From: Hymenobacter polaris | Lineage (GTDB): Bacteria > Bacteroidota > Bacteroidia > Cytophagales > Hymenobacteraceae | Length of the DNA: 64,000 bases | Assembly (NCBI RefSeq): GCF_012927305.1 | Contig: NZ_JABBGH010000001.1 | Coordinates: forward strand, 1,240,001-1,304,000 | Direction of reading: 5' to 3' | In this document: positions 36,735 to 44,911 of the stretch, piece by piece | Layout: each line of letters begins with the position of its first letter | How positions within the stretch are numbered: position 1 is the first letter of the stretch | Program-made: the position numbers and the translations under genes | Notes under the pieces: model-generated | Databases searched by the model: none | What the model saw: the letters and a program-made list of their open reading frames with translations, nothing else | What the model was told of the DNA's origin: nothing

Positions 36735-37316
36735 ATTAAGACTCAACTCAAACTGACGCGAGTTTAGACGAAGTTGTAATTCATGGCTAATAAGAGGTGG
36801 AGGTTGCATCTCTACTGTTGCCCTAGCGGCATGCGGCGGCAGAGTGGCACACACTTTCCCAAAAACCTTGCATCTTTGCGTAACTTCCGGCGGCCGGTCC
36901 AATTTAACGCTCTAATAATCAATAACTTGCATCCTACCTACCAGCCTTGGGCTCGTGAGACAGCAGCACGTAAGTGCCCGCTGCCAGCACTAGCCACCGA
37001 CCAAGCCGCGTCAGCAGCTTAGCCGGGAGCCTGACGACGATTACCACGTAATCATCGCCACCGTTTGGTTTGTTCTCCATTGGTTTTCAAGTCATGGGCA
37101 GGAACAAATCACCCACTTCTCGAAGCCCGTGGTTTGCCGACCACGGGCTTCGCTCGTTTTACCGAGCACCGTGGTTGGCGGGAGGCTACCGCACAGCGCG
37201 GTAAAACTACTCTGCAACTGCTACCAAGTAAATCTCCTAGCCGCCGCGCCAAAGGCCGGGCGGGGCTGCTCGATACAATTCGTATCACTATCGTATTAAA
37301 TCGTATCACCGGCAGC
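36735..37316. other. Spacer with degraded sequence, no credible gene
   Basis: Short open frames occur on both strands but none has a family match, codon pattern or start signal I would defend. A perfect hairpin of 13-bp arms (CGAAGCCCGTGGT and its complement) lies at 37121-37152, weakly terminator-like with a distant T run. The stretch connects the AT-rich gene to the broken toxin and looks like remnant accessory DNA. Confidence 0.5.
37281..37309. promoter_or_regulatory. Repeated CGTATCAC motif upstream of the toxin-antitoxin remnant
   Basis: CGTATCAC occurs at 37281-37288 and 37302-37309, with a partial CGTAT between them. The spacing of 21 bp (two helical turns) would suit an operator bound by the adjacent antitoxin. 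Evidence is only the repetition and position. Confidence 0.3.
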
Positions 37317-37504
37317 AATGGTACCGATGGCTTGTATGAAATCAGGGTGCAGGTTGGCAGCGATAGTTGTAGAGTTTCTGCTTCTTCGACCAAGGCAACG
37401 TAGTGGTAATCGGCCACGGTTTCACCAAGAAGACGCAGAAAACGCCCCTAGCCGAACTGAACCGCGCCCACAAAATCAAAGCTAAATACTATGAAAGCCA
37501 CTAA
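37317..37504 (+). pseudogene. HigB-like toxin remnant (Gp49/DUF891), frameshifted and N-truncated
   Basis: The C-terminal half of a HigB/phage Gp49-like toxin is readable in two frames. GTDGLYEIRVQVGSDSCRV is followed, one frame over, by FDQGNVVVIGHGFTKKTQK and TPLAELNRAHKIKAKYYESH. The two pieces join if one T is added in the run near 37373-37376, so a single-base deletion explains the shift. The first 50 or so residues of the family are missing upstream. Its stop overlaps the antitoxin ATG by 14 nt, the usual coupling in such operons. Toxin activity is unlikely. Confidence 0.72.
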
Positions 37505-37793
37505 GAACCTCACCAGCCTCAGCGACTTTATCGACCAGGAGCACGGTGCGCCCGGCACCAAGGCGCGCGAAGAGTTTGAGGCCGGCTACGAAACCTTCAA
37601 GCTGGGCGTGCTGCTGCAACGGGCCCGGCAGGCCAAGGGGCTGGCCCAGGCGCAGTTAGCCGAGCTGTCGGGCACCGATAAGTCGTACATCTCCAAGCTG
37701 GAAAACGACTTGAAAGACGTGCGGCTTTCTACGTTGCAGCGCATCATCGCCGACGGGTTAGGCGGGCATCTGGAGTTTTCGATAAAATTCTGA
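37491..37793 (+). CDS. XRE-family HigA-like antitoxin
   Basis: A 100-residue DNA-binding protein with an N-terminal charged arm and a Cro/C1-type helix-turn-helix at about 40-95: LLQRARQAKGLAQAQLAELS, then GTDKSYISKLENDLKDVRLS. It would repress its own promoter and, in an intact pair, neutralise the HigB-like toxin encoded just upstream. Because the toxin is broken, this is now an orphan antitoxin or regulator. The start ATG is inside the toxin reading frame. It resembles antitoxins that follow Gp49-like toxins in order (toxin first). Confidence 0.85.
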   Translation: MKATKNLTSLSDFIDQEHGAPGTKAREEFEAGYETFKLGVLLQRARQAKGLAQAQLAELSGTDKSYISKLENDLKDVRLSTLQRIIADGLGGHLEFSIKF

Positions 37794-37908
37794 GCTACCC
37801 GAAGCCTCTAGTCCCCACCGCCGCGCCGGCAGCCAAGCGGGGTGGCGCGCAAAGCAACTACTGCCTAGACCAGTCGTAACGATAGGCTCACCCACCCCCC
37901 ACCCTGTT

Positions 37909-38328
37909 ATGGCCGATAAAACTCTGAAGGAGATTGCCGCCAAAATGGCTAATCTCGACATTGCCCTGCTTACCACGCGCACCAGCCGGGGCCAACTCAC
38001 CAGCCGGCCCATGAGCAACAACGGCGATGTGGAATACGATGGCAACTCCTATTACTTCACCTTCGAGAAGTCGCGCACGGTGCAGGACATCACCGAGGAC
38101 GCGCACGTGAACCTGGGCTTCAGCGGGGCGAAGGGGCTGTACATATCCATTACGGGCGCGGCGTCTTTGATTCGGCAAAAGGCTATTTTGCAGCAGCACT
38201 GGGTGCCGAGCCTGAACCAGTGGTTTCCCGAGGGTGTGGATACGCCCGGCGTGGTGCTGGTGCACGTGAAGGCCCAGCGCATCAAGTACTGGCAGGGCGA
38301 AGACGAGGGCGAGCTACACATTCGCTAG
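37909..38328 (+). CDS. Pyridoxamine 5'-phosphate oxidase-like protein (general stress protein 26 type)
   Basis: A 139-residue split-barrel flavin-binding protein of the PNPOx-like/general stress protein 26 group. Features are DIALLTTRTSRGQLTSRPMSN, the strand YYFTFEKSRTVQDITED, and NLGFSGAKGLYISITGAASL. Such proteins bind FMN or F420-like cofactors; true pyridoxamine oxidase is longer. It stands alone, convergent with the cupin gene. A role in stress response is inferred from the family. Confidence 0.85.
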   Translation: MADKTLKEIAAKMANLDIALLTTRTSRGQLTSRPMSNNGDVEYDGNSYYFTFEKSRTVQDITEDAHVNLGFSGAKGLYISITGAASLIRQKAILQQHWVPSLNQWFPEGVDTPGVVLVHVKAQRIKYWQGEDEGELHIR

Positions 38329-38388
38329 CCCTAGGGTTCGCCGGGGCGGGCTAGTCGCGGCCAACGGATGGCTTCCGTGGTGGGTTGC

Positions 38389-39147
38389 CTACTCGCCAGC
38401 CTGGCTGTGCCACTGAATGGCGAAGTAGCTCACCGGGGCCCTGCTGGTGTTGGTGAAGGCGTGGGGCACGTTGGCCCGCAGCAGGATAACATCGCCGGCC
38501 GCGGCGGGGTAAGTCTGGTCGTTAATCTGAATCTGACCCTGACCCTGGGTCAGCAGCACGATTTCCTCGGCGCGGTGCGTGTGGGGCGGGTGGCTGGCTA
38601 GGCCGGCCTTGAGCACGGTGGCGTGCACATCGAAGCGCGGGAACATGGACGAAGGCCGGTCGAATACGGGCCGGGTTTCACCCTTATCGGTCTTGATGAC
38701 TCGGAAGCCGGGCCAGGCAAGCAGCCGGGACCCCCCGCCGGCCTGGCCCCGGCGGGCATCGGCGCCGGCCACGGCCGTGAATTTCAGCGTCCAGTAGCGG
38801 GCGGGGGCGGCCGATGCGTTGCGCAGGGCGGGCGCGGTGCCGGCCATGGCGAGGAGCACGCCACCGGCCCCCAGCGTTCTGGTGGTATCGGCGAGCGTGG
38901 CCGTTAGCTGGCCCTGCGCCACGATGAGTAGTTCCTCGGCCCCGGTGGGCCGCGGGCGGCTAGCCTGTCCCGGCGCCAGCGTGGCGGTGGTAACTTCCAG
39001 CGCGGCCAGGTCCAGGGTGCTGCCCGTGAGAAGCTGGGTGGTAGCCGCGCCGGGCGCGGCTGGCGCGTGGTACACGGCCGAGGGGAGCGAATCGGCGGGG
39101 AGCGCCAGGGCGGCTAGGGCCACCACGGCCAGATAGCATGCGTGCAT
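38389..39147 (-). CDS. Exported two-cupin protein
   Basis: A 252-residue protein with a signal peptide (MHACYLAVVALAALALPAD) and two cupin domains (about 45-130 and 155-245). The second has the metal-binding pattern PPHTHRAEEIVLLTQGQG and ends near ILLRANVPHAFTNTS. In the first, His ligands are mostly absent (RPRPTGAEELLIVAQGQ), so it is probably structural. It is the last gene of an operon with the DUF6807 protein and the esterase; the gap to the DUF6807 stop is only 21 nt. A role in modifying a carbohydrate-like molecule is inferred from this setting. Confidence 0.82.
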   Translation of the reverse strand: MHACYLAVVALAALALPADSLPSAVYHAPAAPGAATTQLLTGSTLDLAALEVTTATLAPGQASRPRPTGAEELLIVAQGQLTATLADTTRTLGAGGVLLAMAGTAPALRNASAAPARYWTLKFTAVAGADARRGQAGGGSRLLAWPGFRVIKTDKGETRPVFDRPSSMFPRFDVHATVLKAGLASHPPHTHRAEEIVLLTQGQGQIQINDQTYPAAAGDVILLRANVPHAFTNTSRAPVSYFAIQWHSQAGE

Positions 39148-39168
39148 GAGCAGAAAATAAACAAGCGC

Positions 39169-40467
39169 TTAAAAGGTGGCGGCCCCACGCTGGCCGGCTA
39201 CCCGCACCACCACGGCGGGCGGGTGGGCGAAGTACTGCCAGGCGTTTTCGGCCTGCTGGGCGGTGCAGCGGCCGTTATAAACGAGCAGGCGGTAACGCAG
39301 GGCGTAGGTTTGGCCGGGCAGCAGGAGCCAGTCTTTGGTTTTGGTGGGCGAAAAGTTGGCGAACACGTCGCCCCGGCCGTTCATGTTATCGGGCCAGATG
39401 CGCAGCGGCTCGGGGTAATTGTAGTTGGTGGGGAAGGCGAGCAGCAGCACGCCGCCGTAGTCGCCGGCCCCGAGCTGGCCCTGCACCAGGCACCAGCGGG
39501 CGGTGGTGCCGTCGGCATCGTGGCGGGTTTTGCCAGCCGAGGTCAGCACCTCGCTGTTGGCTTGGTTCCAGGCGGCGGTGGCGCGCCAGCCCAGGCCGCC
39601 GTAGCGGTAGGCCAGCAGCCGCACCGGGCTGGCGCTGGCGCAGCTCAGCTCGATGCTGAGGTCGGCCAGGTAGGCATCGGGGCCGGCGGGGTGGTACACG
39701 CGCACGGCCTGCACCTCGCGGAGGGCCGTTTTTTCGGGGCGGCCCCTAGGGAAGGCCACGTGCGCTTGCAGCACCTGGTAGCCGCCGTATACCGGGCCGG
39801 CGCTGGTGGCCAGCACCCCGGCAAAGCGCACGGTTCCCTTGCGGTCGGCCAGGTTCCAGAAGTCTACCGTGTCGCCCTCGAACAGCACGTGCGTCCAGGG
39901 CGCCCACAGGCCGTAGTGGTGGTAGTGGTCGGGGGCCTGTATGCGGGTCAGCTCCTGGCCGTGGGGCGACCACAGTGGATGGATGAAGCCGCTGCGCTTG
40001 TAGGCCGTATCGATGCCGGGCGGCGGGTACACGGGGCGGTAGTTGTAGCGCAGCAGCGGCCGGCCGCCGGCTTGCAGCACTAGGCCGCCCTGCTCGTCGG
40101 CCACTTGCACGGCGGCGGGCGCTGGCCGGGGGCGCGCGGGCACCTGCCGCAGCTCGTAGGTGTGGGTGGGCGCGGGGCCGGCCAGGGCCAGCCAGTGCAG
40201 CACGCGCTCGGGGCGGCGCTCTACTTGCAGGGGCACCACCGTGCGTGCGCCGCCGCGCACCTCCACCAGTTGCAGGGCCGAGTCGGGCAGCAGCGTGAGG
40301 GCGTCGAGGCTGGTGCTGAGCGGAATGGCCAGCCCGCCGGTGGGCCGCGCCAGGGTCACGGTGAGCGTGGCCAGGCGCTGGGCCGCGGCGCGGGTGGGGC
40401 CGGCGGCCAGCAGCAGGGCCAGCCCGCCGAGGCACCGGCGGCCCCAGAGGAGGAGCAGGCTAGCCAT
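39169..40467 (-). CDS. DUF6807 (PmoA-like) exported protein
   Basis: A 432-residue exported protein. A signal peptide (MASLLLLWGRRCLGGLALLLAAG) is followed by a beta-sandwich and a large DUF6807 domain (about 125-425) with the family's hallmark FIHPLWSPHGQELTRIQAPD and YHHYGLWAPWTHVLFEGDTVDFW (split here around His-rich positions). Proteins of this family are sometimes labelled methane oxygenase PmoA, which is a misnomer. They occur in carbohydrate-degradation loci of Bacteroidota. The start ATG shares one base with the stop of the esterase gene (TGATG), indicating translational coupling. Confidence 0.85.
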   Translation of the reverse strand: MASLLLLWGRRCLGGLALLLAAGPTRAAAQRLATLTVTLARPTGGLAIPLSTSLDALTLLPDSALQLVEVRGGARTVVPLQVERRPERVLHWLALAGPAPTHTYELRQVPARPRPAPAAVQVADEQGGLVLQAGGRPLLRYNYRPVYPPPGIDTAYKRSGFIHPLWSPHGQELTRIQAPDHYHHYGLWAPWTHVLFEGDTVDFWNLADRKGTVRFAGVLATSAGPVYGGYQVLQAHVAFPRGRPEKTALREVQAVRVYHPAGPDAYLADLSIELSCASASPVRLLAYRYGGLGWRATAAWNQANSEVLTSAGKTRHDADGTTARWCLVQGQLGAGDYGGVLLLAFPTNYNYPEPLRIWPDNMNGRGDVFANFSPTKTKDWLLLPGQTYALRYRLLVYNGRCTAQQAENAWQYFAHPPAVVVRVAGQRGAATF

Positions 40468-41324
40468 CAGAAGGTTGCGTGCGGGCTGGTGTAGGCCCAC
40501 CCTAGGGCCTTGAGCATGGTATCGGGCTTGCCGGTGAGGTGCGTGGCGTGAGCAAGCACGAGGGAGTGCAGGTCGAGGCCCTGGTAGCGGCCGGACTGCA
40601 ACAGGGTGGCTAGGCGCTGGTAGGGCTGCTGCTGGCTAGGGGGCTCCAGGGCACCGACCTCCATAAACACGTGCACCGGCAGCGCGGCGTGGGTGGCGTG
40701 GTAGGCTTTTTCCAACTCAAACAGCTGCCCACTGTCGTAGCCCAGGGCCGGGCTGCCGAGCAGGATGTTTTGAAACAGCGTAGGCTTGCTAAACAAGACG
40801 TAAGCCCCAAACAAGCCCCCCAGCGAGTAGCCGTAGTAGGTGCGCCGGGCGGGGTCGGCGCGGTAGTTTTTTTCGATGAGCGGAAACAACTCCTGCTCGA
40901 TAAACCCCAGAAAGGCCGGGGCGCCCCCGCTGCCGGGCCGGTCGGCCGTAGCCGTGGGCGTGAAGTCGCGGGTGCGCTGGTTGCCGGGGCTGCCGATGGG
41001 GCCACCGTCACCGATGGCCACCACCAGCGGCTCGGGAATGTGGTACTCGGCCATGAGCAGGCCCAGGTATTCGAGGGTGGGCGCGAAGTCGTTGTCGCCA
41101 TCTACCACGTAAAGCACCGGGTAGCTCGCGGTGGCCGCCGGGCTGTAGCCGGCCGGCAGGTGCACGTACACGTCGTAGGGGTGGCCGGCCACCTTCGACT
41201 GCACCACGCGGTGCTCGGACTGGGGAATGGTGACGGGCGGCACCGCCTGGGCCTGGCTGGGCTGGGCCAGGCACCCGCCGAGCAGGCACCACCCCGCGCA
41301 CTTTAAGAACAAGGTAACCGACAT
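40467..41324 (-). CDS. Exported alpha/beta-hydrolase, putative esterase (PF00756 type)
   Basis: A 285-residue esterase-like protein. It has an N-terminal signal (MSVTLFLKCAGWCLLGGCLAQ; the Cys could be a lipoprotein site). The alpha/beta-hydrolase core shows YPVLYVVDGDNDF near 65-77, the nucleophile elbow GYSLGG near 155-160, and a C-terminal His in HATHLTGKP. This is the esterase D/Fes-like group, which in Bacteroidota includes ferulic-acid and acetyl-xylan esterases. It is first in the operon with the DUF6807 and cupin genes. The ATG is preferred over a GTG two codons earlier. Confidence 0.85.
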   Translation of the reverse strand: MSVTLFLKCAGWCLLGGCLAQPSQAQAVPPVTIPQSEHRVVQSKVAGHPYDVYVHLPAGYSPAATASYPVLYVVDGDNDFAPTLEYLGLLMAEYHIPEPLVVAIGDGGPIGSPGNQRTRDFTPTATADRPGSGGAPAFLGFIEQELFPLIEKNYRADPARRTYYGYSLGGLFGAYVLFSKPTLFQNILLGSPALGYDSGQLFELEKAYHATHAALPVHVFMEVGALEPPSQQQPYQRLATLLQSGRYQGLDLHSLVLAHATHLTGKPDTMLKALGWAYTSPHATF

Positions 41325-41497
41325 ACGCACACGCGGAAGAAAGTACCCGCCGGCGGTGGCGGGCCGGGCAAAGTACGCCGCCGCCCCACGTACTTGGAAC
41401 TACCGGATAGGTTTCGGAGAAAAGCCAGGCGGCGGCGGCCACCACCGGCCCTTTCGCGCAAAGGATGCCGATAGGTAGGCGCTTGAGCAGCCGGTCC

Positions 41498-42181
41498 TTA
41501 GGGCAGCCGGGCCAGCACCTCCCCTAGGGTCGCCACCTGCTCGAAGGGCACGCCCGCCAGCTCGGCCTCGCTTACCCGCTCGTGAATCCAGGTGGCGTGG
41601 TAGGGCACGTGGATGGCGCGGTAACCCAGCCGGGCCACGGGCAGCACGTCGGACTTGAGCGAGTTGCCAATCATCACGAAGTTATCGGGGGTAAGGTGGT
41701 AGCGCCGGAACAAGCGGCGGTAGGTGGCCTCGTCCTTCTCGCTCACGATTTCTACGTGGTCGAACAACGGGCCCAGGCCCGAGCGGGCCAGCTTGGCTTC
41801 CTGGTCGAAGAGGTCGCCCTTGGTGAGCAGCAGCAGCTGGTAGCCGCGCTGGCGCAGCTGCGGCAGCACCTCGGCCACGCCGGGCAGCAGCTCGATGGGG
41901 AAGCGCAGCAGGTCTTTGCCCAGCTCCAGCAGGCGCTGGATTTCGGGGCCAGTTACCTGGCCGGCGGTCAGCTCGATGGCGGTTTCGATGAGCGAGAGGG
42001 TGAGGGCGCGGGCGCCGTAGCCGTAGAGGGCCAGGTTGCGGCGCTGCACGGCGTAGAGGCGCGGGTGCAGGGCCTCTGGGCTGCCGTGGGCGGCCAGCAT
42101 CTCAAAAAACGTGGCCTCCACCGCGTCGAAGTGCGGCTGGTTGGGCCAGAGGGTATCGTCGGCGTCGAAGGCGATGAGCAT
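41498..42181 (-). CDS. HAD-family hydrolase
   Basis: A 227-residue phosphatase-like HAD protein. Motif I is FDADDTLWPN (the nucleophile Asp and acid/base Asp, about 5-14), motif II is LLLTKGD near 110-116, motif III is SEKDEATYRRLF (Lys near 150), and motif IV is MIGNSLKSDVLPA-like near 173-184. A cap-1 helical domain lies between motifs I and II. The ATG of MLIAFDAD is chosen; a TTG three codons earlier lies in the arm of hairpin copy I. The substrate is unknown. It is divergent from the CAT-like gene. Confidence 0.88.
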   Translation of the reverse strand: MLIAFDADDTLWPNQPHFDAVEATFFEMLAAHGSPEALHPRLYAVQRRNLALYGYGARALTLSLIETAIELTAGQVTGPEIQRLLELGKDLLRFPIELLPGVAEVLPQLRQRGYQLLLLTKGDLFDQEAKLARSGLGPLFDHVEIVSEKDEATYRRLFRRYHLTPDNFVMIGNSLKSDVLPVARLGYRAIHVPYHATWIHERVSEAELAGVPFEQVATLGEVLARLP

Positions 42182-42188
42182 GGGGTAC

Positions 42189-42303
42189 AAAGAACGGCAT
42201 GCTCAGCTGTCGTCCGCGCAGCCGAAGCCTCTCTGCCGCACCGCCTGGAAAAGCAAGCGAGCTGCCTCGGCTGCGCGGACGACAGCTGAGCATGCCGTTC
42301 TTT
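42189..42303. repeat. Hairpin element, family 2 (copy I), in a divergent promoter region
   Basis: Perfect 37-bp arms (42189-42225 and 42267-42303) around a 41-nt loop. The arms hold CAGCCGAAGCCTCTCTGC-like core sequence. It fills almost the whole spacer between the divergent HAD and CAT-like genes, leaving 7 nt on one side and 20 nt on the other. Confidence 0.93.
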
Positions 42304-42323
42304 TGGGTTCTCAACAGTACCCT

Positions 42324-42950
42324 ATGCGACACCCCATCGACCTCGCCACCTGGAACCGGCGCGAGCATTTTGAGTTCTTCTCCCAGTTCGACGAGCCGTT
42401 TCACGGCCTGGTGGCCAACGTGGACTGCACCCCAGCGCTGGGCGAGGCCAAGCGCCTAGGGGTGTCGTTCTTCCTGTACTACCTCTACCACGCGGTGCAG
42501 GCCGTGAACGCGGTAGAGAACCTGCGCGACCGCATCGAGGGCGGCCAGGTGTACCGCTACGACCGCATCCACGCCTCGGCCACCCTCGGGCGGCCCGACC
42601 ACACGTTTAGCTTCAGCTTCATCGAGCAGCACGACGAGCTGGCGGCCTTCGTGCGCGGGGCCCAGGCCGAGATGGCCGCCACCCAGGCCAGCACCGGCCT
42701 GCGCCTCGGCCCCAGTACCGCCCGGCCCGACGTCATCCATTTTTCGGCCATCCCGTGGGTGCGCTTCACCGGCCTGACGCACGCCCGCCGCTTCGGGGGG
42801 CCCGACAGCGCCCCCAAAATATCGGTGGGCCAGACCTACCGCGAAGGCGCCGCCACACTGATGCCCGTATCGGTGAACGTGCACCACGGCTTGGCCGACG
42901 CCTACCACGTGGGGCTATTTTTAGCAGAGTTGGGGCGGCGGCTGGGCTAA
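42324..42950 (+). CDS. Chloramphenicol acetyltransferase-like protein
   Basis: A 208-residue protein of the CAT fold. The N-terminus has IDLATWNRREHFEFF with the family's FF and SQFDEPF, a middle FSFSFIEQHDELAAF, and the active-site His in NVHHGLADAYHVGLFL (about 183-198). The canonical motif HHxxxDG reads HHGLADA here, with Asp kept and Gly changed to Ala. It may acetylate chloramphenicol or, more likely in an environmental strain, another substrate. The ATG gives MRHPIDLATW; the long upstream frame is antisense to the HAD gene and the hairpin. Confidence 0.85.
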   Translation: MRHPIDLATWNRREHFEFFSQFDEPFHGLVANVDCTPALGEAKRLGVSFFLYYLYHAVQAVNAVENLRDRIEGGQVYRYDRIHASATLGRPDHTFSFSFIEQHDELAAFVRGAQAEMAATQASTGLRLGPSTARPDVIHFSAIPWVRFTGLTHARRFGGPDSAPKISVGQTYREGAATLMPVSVNVHHGLADAYHVGLFLAELGRRLG

Positions 42951-43011
42951 GGCGGGCCAGGCGGGGCCGGGGCGAGCGCGACCAGCGAGCTACCGCGGAC
43001 GCGGGCGGTGC

Positions 43012-43019
43012 TAGGTTTG
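43012..43019 (+). promoter_or_regulatory. -7 element TAGGTTTG before the polysaccharide deacetylase gene
   Basis: Matches TAnnTTTG and ends only 4 nt before the ATG, so a leaderless transcript is likely. It also overlaps the in-frame upstream GTG, ruling that start out. Confidence 0.5.
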
Positions 43020-43022
43020 CTT

Positions 43023-43835
43023 ATGCGTATTCCTTTTTACGGGCTACTGGCCCTAGGGCTGCTGGGCGCCGGCCCCGCCGCCACGGCCCAAACCAGTGCT
43101 TGGAACGGCCGGCAGTGCGCCGTGGTGCTAACCTACGACGACGCCATAGACGCCGACCTCGACAACGCCCTGCCGGCCCTCGACTCGCTGGGGCTGCGCG
43201 GCACGTTCTACCTCATCGGCTCGTCGCCGGTGGTGAGCAAGCGGCTGCCCGAGTGGCGCCGGGCGGCCCAGCGCGGGCATGAGCTGGGCAACCACGCCCT
43301 GTTTCACCCCTGCGATGGCACGCTGCCCGGCCGCGGCTTCGTGACGCCCGACAACGACCTGAGCAAATACACCGTGAGCCGGGCCGTGGCCGAGGTGCGC
43401 GCCAACAATACGCTGCTCACTGCCATCGACGGCAAAACGGCGCGCACCTTCGCCTACCCCTGCGGCGACCGGCAGATTGGGGGCGTCTACTTCTACGAGC
43501 AGCTCAAAAACGACTTCGTGGCGGCCCGCGGCGTCACGCCGGGCCTGCAAACGGCCGCCCAGGTCAAGCTCGATGACATTGACTGCTACATGATTAACGG
43601 CCAGTCGGGCGACTACCTCGTGAACCTGGTGAAGCAGGCGCAGCAGTCGCACACGCTGCTGGTGTTCCTGTTTCACGGCGTGGGCGGCGGCCACAGCCTC
43701 AACGTGTCCTTGGGGGCGCACCGGCAGCTGCTGCGCTACCTCAAGGCCCACGAGCGCGACCTCTACATCGCGCCGATGGTGGAAGTGGCCGGGCGCATCC
43801 GGGCGGTGCAGCCGGCATCGGCGGCCGCCAAGTAG
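43023..43835 (+). CDS. Exported polysaccharide deacetylase
   Basis: A 270-residue NodB-domain protein with a signal peptide (MRIPFYGLLALGLLGAGPAATAQ). Motif 1 is LTYDDA (catalytic Asp, about 36-41), motif 2 is GNHALFH (HxxxH metal ligands, about 90-96), and motif 3 is FAYPCGDRQ near 140-148. A C-terminal VFLFHGVGGGHS contains the motif-5-like His. It would remove acetyl groups from an extracellular polysaccharide. The neighbours are the CAT-like gene upstream and a ThuA gene downstream on the same strand. Confidence 0.9.
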   Translation: MRIPFYGLLALGLLGAGPAATAQTSAWNGRQCAVVLTYDDAIDADLDNALPALDSLGLRGTFYLIGSSPVVSKRLPEWRRAAQRGHELGNHALFHPCDGTLPGRGFVTPDNDLSKYTVSRAVAEVRANNTLLTAIDGKTARTFAYPCGDRQIGGVYFYEQLKNDFVAARGVTPGLQTAAQVKLDDIDCYMINGQSGDYLVNLVKQAQQSHTLLVFLFHGVGGGHSLNVSLGAHRQLLRYLKAHERDLYIAPMVEVAGRIRAVQPASAAAK

Positions 43836-43882
43836 CCGGCGCGGGCACCCGCATAGCCGCACCGCTTTTACTTTGTAGGCGT

Positions 43883-44785
43883 ATGCACGTGGCCAGCAAG
43901 CAACCCACACATTTTAGCGGCGGGACCCGCCTGGTGGCGGCCAGGGGGCCTAGGGGAACCGGCGGGCGGGCGGCCCGGCTGCTGGCGCTGGGCCTGCTGC
44001 TGGCCGGCGGCGGGGAGGCGCAGGCGCAGGCCCGTCCGCCCGATTTTCGGGTTATCGCGTTCTTTACGGGCAAGCAGGATTTGGCCCACATCAGCTTTGT
44101 GCGCGAGGCCAACCAGTGGTTTCCGCGCATGGCGGCGCAGTACCATTTCGCCTACGACACGACCTCTGACTGGCAGCACCTGAACGCGGCGTTTTTGGCG
44201 CGCTACCAAGTGGTGGTTTTTTTGGATTCGCGGCCCGAGCAGGCGGCGCAGCGGCTGGCTTTTCAGCAGTACATGGAGCACGGCGGGGCGTGGCTGGGCT
44301 TTCACTTCGCGGCCTTTGCCCTCACGCCCTCCGCCTACCCGCAAAACTGGGCCTGGTACCACGAGCAGTTTTTGGGCAGCGGCGAGTACGCGGGCAATAC
44401 CTGGCGGCCCACGGCGGCCGTGCTGCAAGTGGCCGACCGGCACCACCCGGCCACGCGCCACCTGCCGGCCACCTTCCGCTCGGCGCCCAACGAGTGGTAT
44501 AAGTGGACCCGTGACTTGCGCCAAAACCCGGCTATCGACGTGCTGCTGGCCATCGACCCCAGCAGCTTTCCGCTCGGCACCGGGCCCAAGCCCTTCGAAA
44601 TCTGGCACGCGGGCTACTACCCCGTGGCCTGGACCAACCGGCGCTACCGCATGGTGTATGCCAACATGGGCCACAACGACCTGGACTACGAGCACGGCAC
44701 CAACCAGCCGCTATCGTCCACCTTCAGCAGCCCGGCCCAAAGCCAATTCCTCCTCAACAGCCTGCGGTGGCTGGGCCGGCGCTAG
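43883..44785 (+). CDS. ThuA-domain exported protein
   Basis: A 300-residue protein with an N-terminal basic and hydrophobic signal region (RLLALGLLLAGGGEAQAQA, about 34-52) followed by a ThuA-like glutamine-amidotransferase fold (about 55-295). Family features include FTGKQDLAHISFVREANQWF, VVVFLDSRPE, GAWLGFHF and WYHEQFLGSG, and the C-terminal MVYANMGHNDLDYE. ThuA proteins are linked to trehalose or other sugar use, often with PmoA/DUF6807-type proteins. It follows the deacetylase by 47 nt. The first 30 residues are long for a signal, so an internal start is possible. Confidence 0.85.
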   Translation: MHVASKQPTHFSGGTRLVAARGPRGTGGRAARLLALGLLLAGGGEAQAQARPPDFRVIAFFTGKQDLAHISFVREANQWFPRMAAQYHFAYDTTSDWQHLNAAFLARYQVVVFLDSRPEQAAQRLAFQQYMEHGGAWLGFHFAAFALTPSAYPQNWAWYHEQFLGSGEYAGNTWRPTAAVLQVADRHHPATRHLPATFRSAPNEWYKWTRDLRQNPAIDVLLAIDPSSFPLGTGPKPFEIWHAGYYPVAWTNRRYRMVYANMGHNDLDYEHGTNQPLSSTFSSPAQSQFLLNSLRWLGRR

Positions 44786-44911
44786 CGGCCAGCCCCAAGC
44801 CCTAGGCCCGCCGCGCCGCCCAAACCTCTGCTGGCGGCGGTTATCAGGTAGTTGCCTTTGAGGCCGCGCCGGTCGCTGGCGGCTACCGTACGCACGCCGC
44901 CTTTCTTTTCC

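Noticed and set aside
36783..37022. 79-codon open frame in the accessory spacer
   Set aside because: No family match, no promoter or leader signal, and mixed composition; treated as non-coding remnant.
39142..40083. 313-codon forward frame opposite the DUF6807 gene
   Set aside because: Gly/Val/His-rich shadow of a gene with signal peptide and family motifs on the other strand.
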